This document shows, one piece after another, positions 8,008 through 17,646 of a DNA stretch of 64,000 nucleotides. The stretch is from an uncultured Christensenella sp. (GTDB taxonomy: Bacteria > Bacillota > Clostridia > Christensenellales > Borkfalkiaceae). How positions within the stretch are numbered: position 1 is the stretch's first letter; each line of letters begins with the position of its first letter. The position numbers were made by a program, and so were the translations under genes. A model generated the notes under the pieces. The model was not told the DNA's origin and searched no databases. It was given only the letters and a program-made list of their open reading frames with translations. The stretch is from positions 62,001-126,000 of the forward strand of contig CAJTLT010000005.1 of assembly GCA_910577375.1 (NCBI GenBank), read 5' to 3'.

Positions 8008-9115
8008 TGGAGCGGATATTCAGAACAAAAAGATTTTGTTAATATGCGGCAATTCGCAATCGGTAGTTAATTTTCGGTATGGATTAATAAAAGCTTGTTG
8101 CGATAAAAAAGCAACCGTATCCGTTATTGCATTGGATGATGATTATAAAACGGATATCGAAGGTATGGGCGTGACGTTCTATTCGGTTTATTCACAGAAT
8201 CGAAGCCTTAATCCTTTTGGTATGAAAAAACTACAAAATAAATACTTTTCGATTATCAATAAGATAAAACCCGACATCGTATTCACGTTTATGTTGAAAC
8301 CGAATATATTCGGCGTAAGAGCAGCGAAGAAAGCCGGCGTGAAAAAAATTTTTTCTATGGTTGAAGGATTGGGTGATGTTTTTATAAATAACGGAATGAA
8401 GTGGAAAATTATTCGTTCGGTCGTTTGTAAATTATATCGCAAATCTTTTAAGAGTTCAAATAAGGTTTTCTTTTTGAACAATGATGACAGAGATGAGTTT
8501 ATTTCGCGTAATTTGGTTAAAAAAGAGAAATGTGTGATAATTCCCGGCATAGGCGTTGACCTTGAATATTTTGCTTATAAGCCTGTTAAAAATCATCATA
8601 CATTTTTGATGGTTGCACGCATGCTGAAAACAAAAGGGGTTTTAGAATACTGTCAAGCGGCAAGATACGTTAAGCAAAAATATCAGGACGCTGTTTTTAA
8701 TTATTTAGGCGCTGAAGGCAGCGTTACGGTTTCCGATATACAAGAATACATTGATGACGGAACTGTTAATTATTTGGGCGTAACGAAAGACGTCCGTCCG
8801 TTTTTGGAAGATTGTTCTGTGTTTGTTCTTCCTTCTTACCGTGAAGGAATGCCTGTAAGCATAATGGAAGCGGAAGCGGCAGGCAGGGCGGTTATCGCAA
8901 CGAATGTTGTAGGATGCAGATACACTGTTATTGATGAAAATAACGGATTTTTGATTGAATCCCGTAATTTTAAAGCGTTGGCAGAAAAAATGATTCGGCT
9001 TCTTGAAAATAAATCTGTGATAGAGAAGATGGGTTTTAACAGCAGGAAATTGGCGGAAGAAAAATTTGATTCAATAAAAATAAATGAATATATTATCGGG
9101 GTGATTTCGGCGTAA
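8000..9115 (+). CDS. Glycosyltransferase family 4 (PglA-like)
   Basis: Retaining GT-B glycosyltransferase acting on the lipid-linked sugar. The 371-residue protein has an N-terminal region with FTFMLKPNIFG and VEGLGDVF. This resembles the KP and GLG motifs of PglA and related enzymes that add a HexNAc to a lipid-linked primer. The C-terminal domain has REGMPVSIMEAEAAGRAVIA, the GT4 E-x7-E nucleotide-sugar motif. The start GTG 8000 overlaps the epimerase gene by eight bases and the stop overlaps the next ATG. Donor and acceptor are not determined. Confidence 0.9.
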   Translation: MNSGADIQNKKILLICGNSQSVVNFRYGLIKACCDKKATVSVIALDDDYKTDIEGMGVTFYSVYSQNRSLNPFGMKKLQNKYFSIINKIKPDIVFTFMLKPNIFGVRAAKKAGVKKIFSMVEGLGDVFINNGMKWKIIRSVVCKLYRKSFKSSNKVFFLNNDDRDEFISRNLVKKEKCVIIPGIGVDLEYFAYKPVKNHHTFLMVARMLKTKGVLEYCQAARYVKQKYQDAVFNYLGAEGSVTVSDIQEYIDDGTVNYLGVTKDVRPFLEDCSVFVLPSYREGMPVSIMEAEAAGRAVIATNVVGCRYTVIDENNGFLIESRNFKALAEKMIRLLENKSVIEKMGFNSRKLAEEKFDSIKINEYIIGVISA

Positions 9116-10095
9116 TGCTTTTTTCGATTATTGTTCCTGTTTATAATGCTAAAAATTATCTGAATAAATGTATTGACAGTATTTTAAATCAAACTAATAC
9201 CGATTTCGAACTTATTTTGGTTGATGACGGTTCGACCGACGGCAGTGATTTGATTTGCGACGAGTATGCGAAAACAGGAGCTAAAGTTAAAGTAATTCAC
9301 AAACAGAATGGCGGAGCGACATCGGCCCGCGGAGCGGGTTTAAAATTATCGTGCGGAGAATACGTATTATTTGTCGATTGCGACGATTATATAGAAAGCT
9401 GTTTATTGAGCCGTATAAAAGAAATTACAGAAAAGTTCAGTTGCGATTTGGTTTGTTTCGGATATGACATTTTTACAAACGATTCCGTAAAACCGTGTGA
9501 TATCGGTTATGAAGAGAAATTGTATAACCAAGAGCAGATTGCGGAAGAGATTTTTCCTTCTTTGATTACGGATGTTTCCGGAAAACGGTTTTCGCCGACG
9601 ATTTGGGGTAAAGCTTTTAAAAAAGATTTGCTTGTGCCCATTCATAATGATTTGCCAGAAAACATTGTTTTGGGCGAAGATTCCTGTGTTGCATATGTAG
9701 CCGTTTATAAGTCAAAAAGTTTATTTGTGCTTTCGGACGCGCTGTATCATTATCGGGTAAATAACAGTTCGCTGACGCGTTGTAAAAAAGCGTTTGATTG
9801 GGAAGAACCGTTGATGCGTGCTGATTTTTATTTAAAGCATATGCCGAAAGAGATTTTTGAAGAGCAGGTCGCGAGGATAACGGCACATTCATTTTTTAAT
9901 GTTGCCATATCCGTTTTGAAATCAACAGACTATAAAAATGCAAAGAAAGAAATAAAAAAGCATTTGTCTGAATTTAAAGTGCGGCAAGTTATTCAAAAAG
10001 CGAATTTTAAAAACAATTTAAAAGAAAAGCTGGCTTTGTATTGTTTGCGTAAAAAGAAAGTTTTTTTGATGAGGATTATTTCAAAATTCATATAA
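9115..10095 (+). CDS. Glycosyltransferase family 2
   Basis: GT-A enzyme adding a sugar to the growing repeat unit. The N-terminal nucleotide-sugar fold (about 1-220) shows FSIIVPVYNA, VDDGSTDGS and the metal-binding stretch FVDCDDYI. The C-terminal 100 residues are basic and helical, consistent with membrane association. The start ATG 9115 overlaps the previous stop as TAATG. The sugar specificity is unknown. Confidence 0.92.
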   Translation: MLFSIIVPVYNAKNYLNKCIDSILNQTNTDFELILVDDGSTDGSDLICDEYAKTGAKVKVIHKQNGGATSARGAGLKLSCGEYVLFVDCDDYIESCLLSRIKEITEKFSCDLVCFGYDIFTNDSVKPCDIGYEEKLYNQEQIAEEIFPSLITDVSGKRFSPTIWGKAFKKDLLVPIHNDLPENIVLGEDSCVAYVAVYKSKSLFVLSDALYHYRVNNSSLTRCKKAFDWEEPLMRADFYLKHMPKEIFEEQVARITAHSFFNVAISVLKSTDYKNAKKEIKKHLSEFKVRQVIQKANFKNNLKEKLALYCLRKKKVFLMRIISKFI

Positions 10096-10121
10096 AATCT
10101 GAATTTTGCATTGGTGTTTAA

Positions 10122-11141
10122 ATGAAGTTTATTACATGTGCAAGTTATTACGGAACGGGTTCAAGCGCCGTTACCGATTTGATAAATGAATGCGATAATG
10201 TGCATGATATGGGGGACTATGAATTCAGGTTTATTCAGGACCCTGACGGCATACGCGATTTGGAATATAATCTGGTTGAAAATAATCATAGGCATAACAG
10301 CGGTTACGCGTTGCGCCGTTATTTGCAGAATGTGAAATTTTTGAACGGTTCAAGAGCAATAAAAAAATATAACCGTTATTTCGGTAAACAATGGAAAATA
10401 TTATCAGGGTTATACGTTAAGAATTTGACCGCCGTGGAATATAAGGGAACATGGCATCAGGAATTGAGAGATAAGGGCAGGGTTGCTTATTTTATCGAAA
10501 GAACAATTAATAAAATCGCCCACGTCGTTTTCAGGGTGAACCGTGATAAGAACATTCAGTTATATTTAAAAAACAACATTGAGTTGGCAAGTTTTCCGCA
10601 AGACGATTTTTATACAATAACCAAAAAATATATAGAAGATTTGTTCGCTTATGCGAATACGGACAATAAAGAATTTATTATGGCGGACCAGCTTGTCCCT
10701 GCCTCGAATACAATGCAATACGTAAAATATTTTAACGATATTAAAGTGATATGCGTTGACAGAGACCCGCGAGATTTATATATACTTGAAAAAGCGGTTT
10801 GGCATGGAACTATTGTCCCTAAAAACGTAAAGGATTTTTGTTTGTGGTATAAAGCTACGAGGGCGCACAAGAAGTTTGAACAAGACGATTTAAACAGGGT
10901 TATGAGGATTAATTTTGAAGATATGATTTATAATTACGAAGTTATGTCTGAAAAAATTTTGGATTTTTGTAACATTGCCAGGGAAAATCATATTAAACCG
11001 AAAACTCTTTTCAATCCTGAAAAATCAATTAAAAATACTCAGGTATTTAAAAAGTTTACTAAGTATGCCGATGACGTTAAGTATATCGAAGAAGAGCTGA
11101 AAGATTATCTGTATGATTTTAAGGAAGTAGAGCGGCAATGA
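10122..11141 (+). CDS. Sulfotransferase-like protein
   Basis: A 339-residue protein with features of PAPS-dependent sulfotransferases. The N-terminal phosphate-binding loop is YYGTGSSAVTDL at residues 8-19, and the 3'-phosphate-binding stretch is VICVDRDPRDLY near residue 210. Such genes occur in capsule loci, where they sulfate a sugar of the repeat. No PAPS-making genes lie in the window, so the donor must come from elsewhere if this assignment is right. The family call rests on two motifs and is moderate. Its stop overlaps the next start by four bases. Confidence 0.7.
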   Translation: MKFITCASYYGTGSSAVTDLINECDNVHDMGDYEFRFIQDPDGIRDLEYNLVENNHRHNSGYALRRYLQNVKFLNGSRAIKKYNRYFGKQWKILSGLYVKNLTAVEYKGTWHQELRDKGRVAYFIERTINKIAHVVFRVNRDKNIQLYLKNNIELASFPQDDFYTITKKYIEDLFAYANTDNKEFIMADQLVPASNTMQYVKYFNDIKVICVDRDPRDLYILEKAVWHGTIVPKNVKDFCLWYKATRAHKKFEQDDLNRVMRINFEDMIYNYEVMSEKILDFCNIARENHIKPKTLFNPEKSIKNTQVFKKFTKYADDVKYIEEELKDYLYDFKEVERQ

Positions 11142-12133
11142 AATTTTCGGTGGTTGTTCCCGTATATAACGGTGAAAAATATATAGAGAGTTCGATTAAT
11201 TCCGTTTTAAATCAGACGTATGGGGATATCGAACTTATAATAATAAACGACGGTTCAAGCGATAATACCGAGGAAGTTGTTAAATCCGTTATCGAAAAAA
11301 ATCTTTCGAAACAAATTATTTATAAAAAAATCGAAAATAAAGGACCTTCCGGTGCGCGTAACGCCGGAATAGAGTTGGCAAACGGAGATTATATTTGTTT
11401 TTTGGATTCCGACGACAGATATGAAGCAGAATTGTTTACGGAATTATCAAAAACCTTAAACGGGGAAGATATTTGCTTTTTCGGTTGGGAGGAGCGCGAC
11501 GAAACGACAGGACAAGTCTTATCCGTATATGAAGACAGATTTAAATATCTCAGTAAAAAATCAAGCGGAAAAGAAGCGGCGTTATTAAAGTTCAGGCATG
11601 AGTTGTGGCTTTGCAACTGCAATGAAGTTTATTCGCTTAAGTTAATCAGAGAGAATAATATTCTTTATAAAGAAGGGGTTTATTCCGGAGAAGATTCCAA
11701 TTTTATATATAAATGTTTGATTAACGCCGGAGAAGTTATATCTTTAAAAGGTAATTATTTTATAAATATTATTCGAAAAGATTCTTTAATGCATTCGACG
11801 TTTTCGACCCGCTGTCTTACCGAGTTTGACGCTTGTAAAGATTTATATGAGTATGCGGTTATAAATAAATTTGACGAAGAATTGTGCGACGCCTTTTTTA
11901 CGTTGTATTATTGCAGTAAATTATATATATCCAAAAGGATTGCGCGTTCGTTGAAATGGTATCAGTTTTTTAAATTTAAGAGATTGTGCAAAAAATATAT
12001 ACCAAAGATTAAAGAAGAAAGAAGATTGGTTTTATTGCCTAAAGAAGCGCGTGAGTTTAAGTTGTATAAATTTAAATTGTTATTCTTTTGGGTTTACAAG
12101 TATTATGTTTTCAGTAAAAGGAAAGTGAAATGA
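11138..12133 (+). CDS. Glycosyltransferase family 2
   Basis: Second GT-A glycosyltransferase of the locus, 331 residues. The motifs are FSVVVPVYNG, NDGSSDNTEE, PSGARNAGI and FLDSDDRY for the nucleotide-sugar and metal site. The C-terminal part is Lys/Arg/Tyr-rich and probably lies on the membrane. It overlaps both neighbours by four bases (ATGA type), showing coupled translation. The acceptor and donor are unknown. Confidence 0.92.
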   Translation: MKFSVVVPVYNGEKYIESSINSVLNQTYGDIELIIINDGSSDNTEEVVKSVIEKNLSKQIIYKKIENKGPSGARNAGIELANGDYICFLDSDDRYEAELFTELSKTLNGEDICFFGWEERDETTGQVLSVYEDRFKYLSKKSSGKEAALLKFRHELWLCNCNEVYSLKLIRENNILYKEGVYSGEDSNFIYKCLINAGEVISLKGNYFINIIRKDSLMHSTFSTRCLTEFDACKDLYEYAVINKFDEELCDAFFTLYYCSKLYISKRIARSLKWYQFFKFKRLCKKYIPKIKEERRLVLLPKEAREFKLYKFKLLFFWVYKYYVFSKRKVK

Positions 12134-13305
12134 TGAATCAAACATCAAAAAAATTTGTTTATGATGTATGGTTATACTTGATACTTATTTTATTTTTTGT
12201 ACCGTTTTTAGGTGATTTGGGTAAAACGGTTTTTATGCCTTTGGGCAAATTTTATTATTCGATTATTTTTATCTTTTGTTTTGTTAATTTTGTTTGCAGG
12301 TATTTTTTTAACGAAAAACTTATCAACGGTATTTTTTATGCGCCAAAAAGCAAAAAATCTTTATATTATTTAGTTTTTTTTGCCGTTATTTTAAGTTTTA
12401 TTTTATGTGTGTTGGTTAACAGAGCTATAGATAATTTTCTGTATTTTGTAATATTAGTAGGATTTTTTGTTTTTTTTATAACCTATAAATATACTTCCAA
12501 AAACCTGGTCGTTATCAGTTTATTAGGAAGTATATTGTTGTTGTTGGTTTTTGTTTTTTCATCGTTTAAAAAATTTGAGTATTTTAACCCGAACTCTTAT
12601 GCGGAGATAGCCACGGTATTGTTTTTGCTTACAAACGTAAACCATAAGAGAACGGCAGAATCAAGAATATTGTTTTTTATCAATTTAATCGTTGCCGTTT
12701 ATACCGCTGAATTTATTTATGGTTCGGAAACGCAGTTGTTGGCGATTGTATTTTTTGTTTTTTTAGTGGCAATGCGGAGATTTATTCTTAAAACTCCGAA
12801 AAGATGTAAAGTTGTGGTTTTATTTGTCTGGGCGTTTGTTGTGGCTTTACCTTTTATTTCATATATACTTATAAGCAAAAACGTGCTGGATTTGGATATT
12901 TTTACAAATAGGGGAGAAAGGTGGTTCGATTCGATAAATTCAATCAGGGAATTCGGGATTTTTTCTTCCGGAATGACTGTTCCCGGCTCGCATAACGGCT
13001 TTTTGGATTTATGTGTAAAATATACCTTTTTCGGCGCAATTATATATGTCGTGATAATGATTGCGGTTATTTGGCGTAACAGTCGGTATATAGTAAAAAA
13101 TGATTCTGTTACGGTTATACTTTGTGCGGTTTTGTCAATTGTGTTAATGAATAGCGTGGAATCGTTATTCGTTGGCTTAACCGACAGTTATTTTTTGCTG
13201 ATTTTTATGGGAATGTTGGTTTCATTAAGTTTAAACGAGAAACATAAAGAAGGAGAAATGCAGATTTATTGTGACGAAATCACTTGCGAAAAATGCTATA
13301 TTTAA
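12130..13305 (+). CDS. Wzy-like polysaccharide polymerase / O-antigen ligase family protein
   Basis: A 391-residue polytopic membrane protein with about ten hydrophobic segments and a large loop around residues 255-300. The loop carries GSHNGFLDL, resembling the His-containing segment found in O-antigen polymerases and ligases, and NPNSYAE sits earlier. By position between glycosyltransferases and a flippase, it most likely joins repeat units on the outer membrane face. The sequence family is highly variable, so the call leans on topology and context. It is extremely AT-rich: 14 of 60 bases at 12241-12300 are G or C. It starts at ATG 12130 (a second ATG follows at once). Confidence 0.8.
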   Translation: MMNQTSKKFVYDVWLYLILILFFVPFLGDLGKTVFMPLGKFYYSIIFIFCFVNFVCRYFFNEKLINGIFYAPKSKKSLYYLVFFAVILSFILCVLVNRAIDNFLYFVILVGFFVFFITYKYTSKNLVVISLLGSILLLLVFVFSSFKKFEYFNPNSYAEIATVLFLLTNVNHKRTAESRILFFINLIVAVYTAEFIYGSETQLLAIVFFVFLVAMRRFILKTPKRCKVVVLFVWAFVVALPFISYILISKNVLDLDIFTNRGERWFDSINSIREFGIFSSGMTVPGSHNGFLDLCVKYTFFGAIIYVVIMIAVIWRNSRYIVKNDSVTVILCAVLSIVLMNSVESLFVGLTDSYFLLIFMGMLVSLSLNEKHKEGEMQIYCDEITCEKCYI

Positions 13306-14743
13306 ATCGGTTCTTAATATATGCAACATTATTATTCCGATAATTGTCGGACCGTATGTGTTGCGCGTACTAAACCGGGAATATTACGATTTGTATAATT
13401 CGGTAAACAGCATATTCCAGTTTTTTTTGATTTTCGGCGCCTTGGGGATTTATAATTACGGCGTAAGAGAGATTAGCAAAATTTCATCGGAAAAAGACGA
13501 ATGTAACAGATTTTATACGGAATTGTTTTTTATAGGAGTTGTTTCTAATATTATCGGATTAGGCGTTTATCTTACGTTCGGTTTTTTAACGGAAAAAGAT
13601 ACGTTGACAAGAATATTGTGCTGTATTCTTTCCGCTCAGTTTTTTGGGAATATTTTTAATTTCGAATGGGTAAACGAGGCGCATGAAAATTATGTGTTTA
13701 TAGCCGTTAAAAGCATAATAGTAAAGATAGTATATTTCGTATGTATATTTATTTTTGTTCGGGAATGTAATGATATTTTAGCATATATAGGGCTGCTTAC
13801 CGGTTCTATGATACTTAATACGCTTATAAGTTTTATTTTTATAAAACGACGTTATAAATTTGTTTTTAAAGGTTTAAAGTTCAAACGGCATTTTTTGCCT
13901 ATATTAAATACGTTTATAATAGTTAATATAATGTTGTTTTATGCGCAGTTCGATAAGCTGATGCTTAATTATTTTGTGGACGAAAGCAGCGTTTCAGCCT
14001 ATCAAATTTCGCAGTATATATCGTCTTTATGTTATTCTGTTGTAATAGCTGTTGTTACTGTGACGATACCGAGAATAGCAAATCTCATAGCGCAGGAAAA
14101 AACGGAGGAAGCTCACGGCATACACCAGTCTTCGGCAAACGTTTTTTTAATGTTTATGTTGCCGATAACTTTAGGCATAGTGTTGTTGGCAAAAGAAATT
14201 ATATGGATTTACGGCGGCGACCAATATGATGATTGCGTACAGCCGTTAATGGTATATGCCGTATTGCAGTTGGTAAGCTCTGTCCATTATATACTTGGCG
14301 ATGCCTATTTTTATATAACCGGACGGGAAAAACTATTGTTGTTGATTAACAGTTGCGGGGCAGTAGTAAATATCGGTTTGAATTTTTTACTTATTGCGTT
14401 AAAAATGTTTTCTGCCACAACGGCGGCGATAACTTTGTTAAGCGCTTATGCGTTGATAGGAATAATTGATTATATTGTATTAAGAAAGAAATACGGTTAT
14501 AAATTTTTATTGTTTAATAAACATACCTTGTTGTATTTAGTGTGTTCTCTTGTTTTTATACCTGTTATTATGTTAATGAGGTTGGCAGGGCTTAATATAT
14601 TTTTGCATACAGGTATTTGTTTTGTTTTGTGCGTGGTCGTATATGCGTTTCTATTGTTTATCTTTAAAGACAGTTATTTCAGGAACACGGCGGATAAATT
14701 CGGCAGAAAAATTAAGTCGATGTTTATGAGGAATAAGAAGTGA
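13271..14743 (+). CDS. Wzx-type polysaccharide flippase (MOP superfamily)
   Basis: A 490-residue membrane protein with about 14 hydrophobic segments. The N-terminus, IIPIIVGPYVLRVLN followed by FGALGIYNYG, is characteristic of the polysaccharide-transport branch of the MOP exporters. It should flip the undecaprenyl-linked repeat across the membrane. The best start is GTG 13271, inside the end of the preceding gene (35-base overlap). The AAGGAG near 13250 is some 15 bases upstream, longer than ideal, so the start is the least certain part. Confidence 0.9.
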   Translation: MTKSLAKNAIFKSVLNICNIIIPIIVGPYVLRVLNREYYDLYNSVNSIFQFFLIFGALGIYNYGVREISKISSEKDECNRFYTELFFIGVVSNIIGLGVYLTFGFLTEKDTLTRILCCILSAQFFGNIFNFEWVNEAHENYVFIAVKSIIVKIVYFVCIFIFVRECNDILAYIGLLTGSMILNTLISFIFIKRRYKFVFKGLKFKRHFLPILNTFIIVNIMLFYAQFDKLMLNYFVDESSVSAYQISQYISSLCYSVVIAVVTVTIPRIANLIAQEKTEEAHGIHQSSANVFLMFMLPITLGIVLLAKEIIWIYGGDQYDDCVQPLMVYAVLQLVSSVHYILGDAYFYITGREKLLLLINSCGAVVNIGLNFLLIALKMFSATTAAITLLSAYALIGIIDYIVLRKKYGYKFLLFNKHTLLYLVCSLVFIPVIMLMRLAGLNIFLHTGICFVLCVVVYAFLLFIFKDSYFRNTADKFGRKIKSMFMRNKK

Positions 14744-16518
14744 AAGAAAACATATTTTGTTTGATAATCGACGCGCTGTCGTTCCCTTATATGAACGACA
14801 AATATAATGCAATGCCGTTTTTGAAGTCGCTTCAAAATAGCGGTCATAATTGTCTCAATATGTATTCACAAGGACCGTATACGGAAGCGGCTTTGACGCC
14901 GTTTTATACCGGCAGAGACAATATGGATTTCGGCGGTAATTTTTTCAGAGGACAACAAACGCCACTGACAACGTTTGAGGCTTTTAGAAACGATGGCTTC
15001 AACGTTATCAATTATACTCAACCGTTGATTTATCCTAAACCTATGAGCCGCGGTATTAATCAGGAACGTTATGGCGTTTGTTATTTTTTTGCCGCAGTCT
15101 GGGATTACAGATTATCATATTTTGCGGAATTAAATAAATCGGGAAAACTGACCGAGAAAGATTATGATGAAATATATGAGTTAGTTGAAACGAATTTTGA
15201 ATTTTGGCTGATATATTTCAATAAATGCAAAAATTCCGCCGATGAAGCAGACTTTATAAATTTGTATTCGGATAGAAATTTTGATTTTGATAAATGTATA
15301 AAAGAAGTATCTTATCAGTTTTCAAAATATTCGGAAAACAAACAAAAATATATAGACAATATTTTTAAACTCGGGAAGAAGCATGAGATTTTTTCCATAG
15401 AAAATTATTTTATGAATTCAAAAGCGGAAAACCCGGGATTATATAAAGAGATAGCAGACAAATATAGTGCTCTGTTCAAGAAGATTAGCAACTTCAACAG
15501 AAAACATAACAAATCCAAAGATTATTCTGTTTTAAGTTTATTGAAAATATGTTCAAAGCTGATAGCCGGAAAAAAATCGGACGCTTTAAACTGTGCGAAA
15601 AAATACCATTATTATAAAAAGATTTACTCCACCAAAAGCGAGCTGAAGAAGCTTTTTGAATTAAAGTCAAATTATAAACCTGAACCGTCTATATTAAATT
15701 ATTTCGGGCATTTTTGTAATTGGTACAATAAAAGGAAAGGCAAGGATAAATCTTTTTATTGTACGATGCACGTATCCGATTTGCATACGCCTGAGATATT
15801 CTTTTCAATAGATGCGGAAAATATAAGTCAAGTTAAAAACGAGCTTGACATTGCCGAAAGCTTTTTGGATTCGCTGCCGTCGGATTTCAGCGGAAACGTA
15901 ATTTATTATTTGTCAATGCGTTATGTCGATTATTGTATTGAAAAAATGTTTTGCACATTGAAAAATATGGGGTTGACGGATAATACGTTATTTGTTATTA
16001 CGGCCGACCACGGCAGTTCCTTTGGCTTTCGTCCTGTCAGAACCAGTTTGGTAAATAATGAGCATGATGAAAATTATCACATTCCCTGTGTAATTTACGG
16101 TAAAAATGTTTTACATAATGATGACGAGCGTTTTTACACCACAAAAGATATTGTTAAAACGATTTTAGAATATTCGAATATTAATAATCCGGTTTTTACG
16201 GGTAAAAACATTTTAGATTTAAGCCATAAAAACGAATATGCTATAACCGAATATTTAGGCGCGGGGTGCCCCGATATTTCACGCAGACCGTTGTTTTTTG
16301 TGATAAGGGACGTTAATTATTGTATAGGAATGAAACAATATGTAACAGAAGAATTTTCTGTTGATAATATTTTTTGTGTATATGACAGAAAAAACGACGT
16401 GAACGAAAATGTCAATATTAAAAATTCTGTAGATATAATCCAATTGGATTTTTTAATTAATAAATTGCAATTGAGATTTAACGAAATACAAGGAGATTAT
16501 TATGCAAATAAAACGTAA
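14740..16518 (+). CDS. Soluble alkaline-phosphatase-superfamily protein (sulfatase/phosphotransferase-like)
   Basis: A 592-residue protein with the metal ligands of the sulfatase/LtaS-like branch: D11 in IIDA, a candidate nucleophile T48 in GPYTEAAL, ADHGSSFG near residue 423 and EHDENYH shortly after. A Thr nucleophile is typical of phospho- and phosphoglycerol transferases; Cys or Ser would indicate a sulfatase. No membrane segment or signal peptide is seen, unlike EptA or LtaS. A roughly 200-residue Lys/Tyr-rich helical insertion (about 140-340) separates the metal-site halves. It directly precedes the aminoethylphosphonate genes, so transfer or processing of that group is an attractive inference. 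A hydrolase is also possible. The start is GTG 14740. Confidence 0.75.
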   Translation: MKENIFCLIIDALSFPYMNDKYNAMPFLKSLQNSGHNCLNMYSQGPYTEAALTPFYTGRDNMDFGGNFFRGQQTPLTTFEAFRNDGFNVINYTQPLIYPKPMSRGINQERYGVCYFFAAVWDYRLSYFAELNKSGKLTEKDYDEIYELVETNFEFWLIYFNKCKNSADEADFINLYSDRNFDFDKCIKEVSYQFSKYSENKQKYIDNIFKLGKKHEIFSIENYFMNSKAENPGLYKEIADKYSALFKKISNFNRKHNKSKDYSVLSLLKICSKLIAGKKSDALNCAKKYHYYKKIYSTKSELKKLFELKSNYKPEPSILNYFGHFCNWYNKRKGKDKSFYCTMHVSDLHTPEIFFSIDAENISQVKNELDIAESFLDSLPSDFSGNVIYYLSMRYVDYCIEKMFCTLKNMGLTDNTLFVITADHGSSFGFRPVRTSLVNNEHDENYHIPCVIYGKNVLHNDDERFYTTKDIVKTILEYSNINNPVFTGKNILDLSHKNEYAITEYLGAGCPDISRRPLFFVIRDVNYCIGMKQYVTEEFSVDNIFCVYDRKNDVNENVNIKNSVDIIQLDFLINKLQLRFNEIQGDYYANKT

Positions 16519-17632
16519 CATACTTTTGAACCCGGGACCGTCTACAACAACGGACTCTGTTAAAATGGCACAGCTTGTGCCCGATATTTGTCCGCGCGAA
16601 AAAGAGTTTGCGGGTATGATGAAGGGTATACGGGAAGATTTGGTTAAAATCGTTCACGGAGATTTAAACGAATATACTTCCGTATTGTTTTGCGGTTCGG
16701 GTACTATTAATATCGACGTTTGTTTGAATTCTTTATTGCCCGCTAATAAAAAGATTTTGATTGTTAATAACGGCGCTTACAGTACCAGAGCGGTTGAGGT
16801 GTGCGAATATTATAATTTGCCGCATATAGACTTAAAATTCCCTATCGATGAGCTTCCCGATTTGAAAAAAGTCGAGCAAGTATTGACGCAGGATAATGAT
16901 ATTGCCGTCGTTTATACAACTCATAATGAAACTGGCACTGGAATTCTTAATCCTATAAAAGATATAGGGGCTCTTGCGCATAAATATAACGCTATATTTG
17001 TTGTCGACACGACTTCTTCATATGCGATGCGCCCCATAAACGTTTATGAAGACAATATAGATTTTTGTATGGCGTCTGCCCAAAAGGGAATAATGGCGAT
17101 GACGGGATTGTCGTTTGTCATCGGCAAACGTTCGGTTATTGAAAAAAGTAAAGAGTATCCCAAACGTTCTTATTATTGTAATTTATATCTTCAGTATGAA
17201 TTTTTCGAGAAAACCGGCGAGATGCATTTTACTCCTCCGGTACAGACCATATATGCGGCAAGACAAGCGTTAAACGAATATTTTGCCGAGGGTGAAAAGG
17301 CAAAATGGGAACGGCATACGCGTGTTTTCGAAGCAATACATGCGGGGCTTGCCGAACTTGGTTTTAAAAATGTTATAAAACGCGAATGGCAAACGGGACT
17401 GGTTGTTTCTGCGGTTTATCCCGATGATAAAAATTGGGATTTTGAAAAAGTTCATGATTACTGTTATTCGCGGGGATTTACGATATATCCCGGAAAAATT
17501 TCAACAACGAATACTTTTCGTTTGTGTGCGTTGGGCGCAATAGACGAAAACGATATAAAAAATTTCTTTGTTGTATTCAAAGAAGCTTTGTTAAATACCG
17601 GAGTGACGGTGCCTGTAATCTACAATAAATAA
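16502..17632 (+). CDS. 2-Aminoethylphosphonate aminotransferase (PhnW/AepZ type)
   Basis: Class V PLP aminotransferase that interconverts phosphonoacetaldehyde and 2-aminoethylphosphonate; here it should run in the amination direction. The N-terminus NILLNPGPSTTTDSV is diagnostic of the group. GSGTINIDVCL, VVDTTSSYAM and the PLP lysine K195 in SAQKGIMAMTG follow. The length, 376 residues, fits the family. It overlaps the preceding gene by 17 bases and precedes PEP mutase by 14. With PEP mutase and decarboxylase beside it, the context is biosynthetic rather than phosphonate breakdown. Confidence 0.92.
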   Translation: MQIKRNILLNPGPSTTTDSVKMAQLVPDICPREKEFAGMMKGIREDLVKIVHGDLNEYTSVLFCGSGTINIDVCLNSLLPANKKILIVNNGAYSTRAVEVCEYYNLPHIDLKFPIDELPDLKKVEQVLTQDNDIAVVYTTHNETGTGILNPIKDIGALAHKYNAIFVVDTTSSYAMRPINVYEDNIDFCMASAQKGIMAMTGLSFVIGKRSVIEKSKEYPKRSYYCNLYLQYEFFEKTGEMHFTPPVQTIYAARQALNEYFAEGEKAKWERHTRVFEAIHAGLAELGFKNVIKREWQTGLVVSAVYPDDKNWDFEKVHDYCYSRGFTIYPGKISTTNTFRLCALGAIDENDIKNFFVVFKEALLNTGVTVPVIYNK

Positions 17633-17646
17633 TAAGGAGCAATTAA

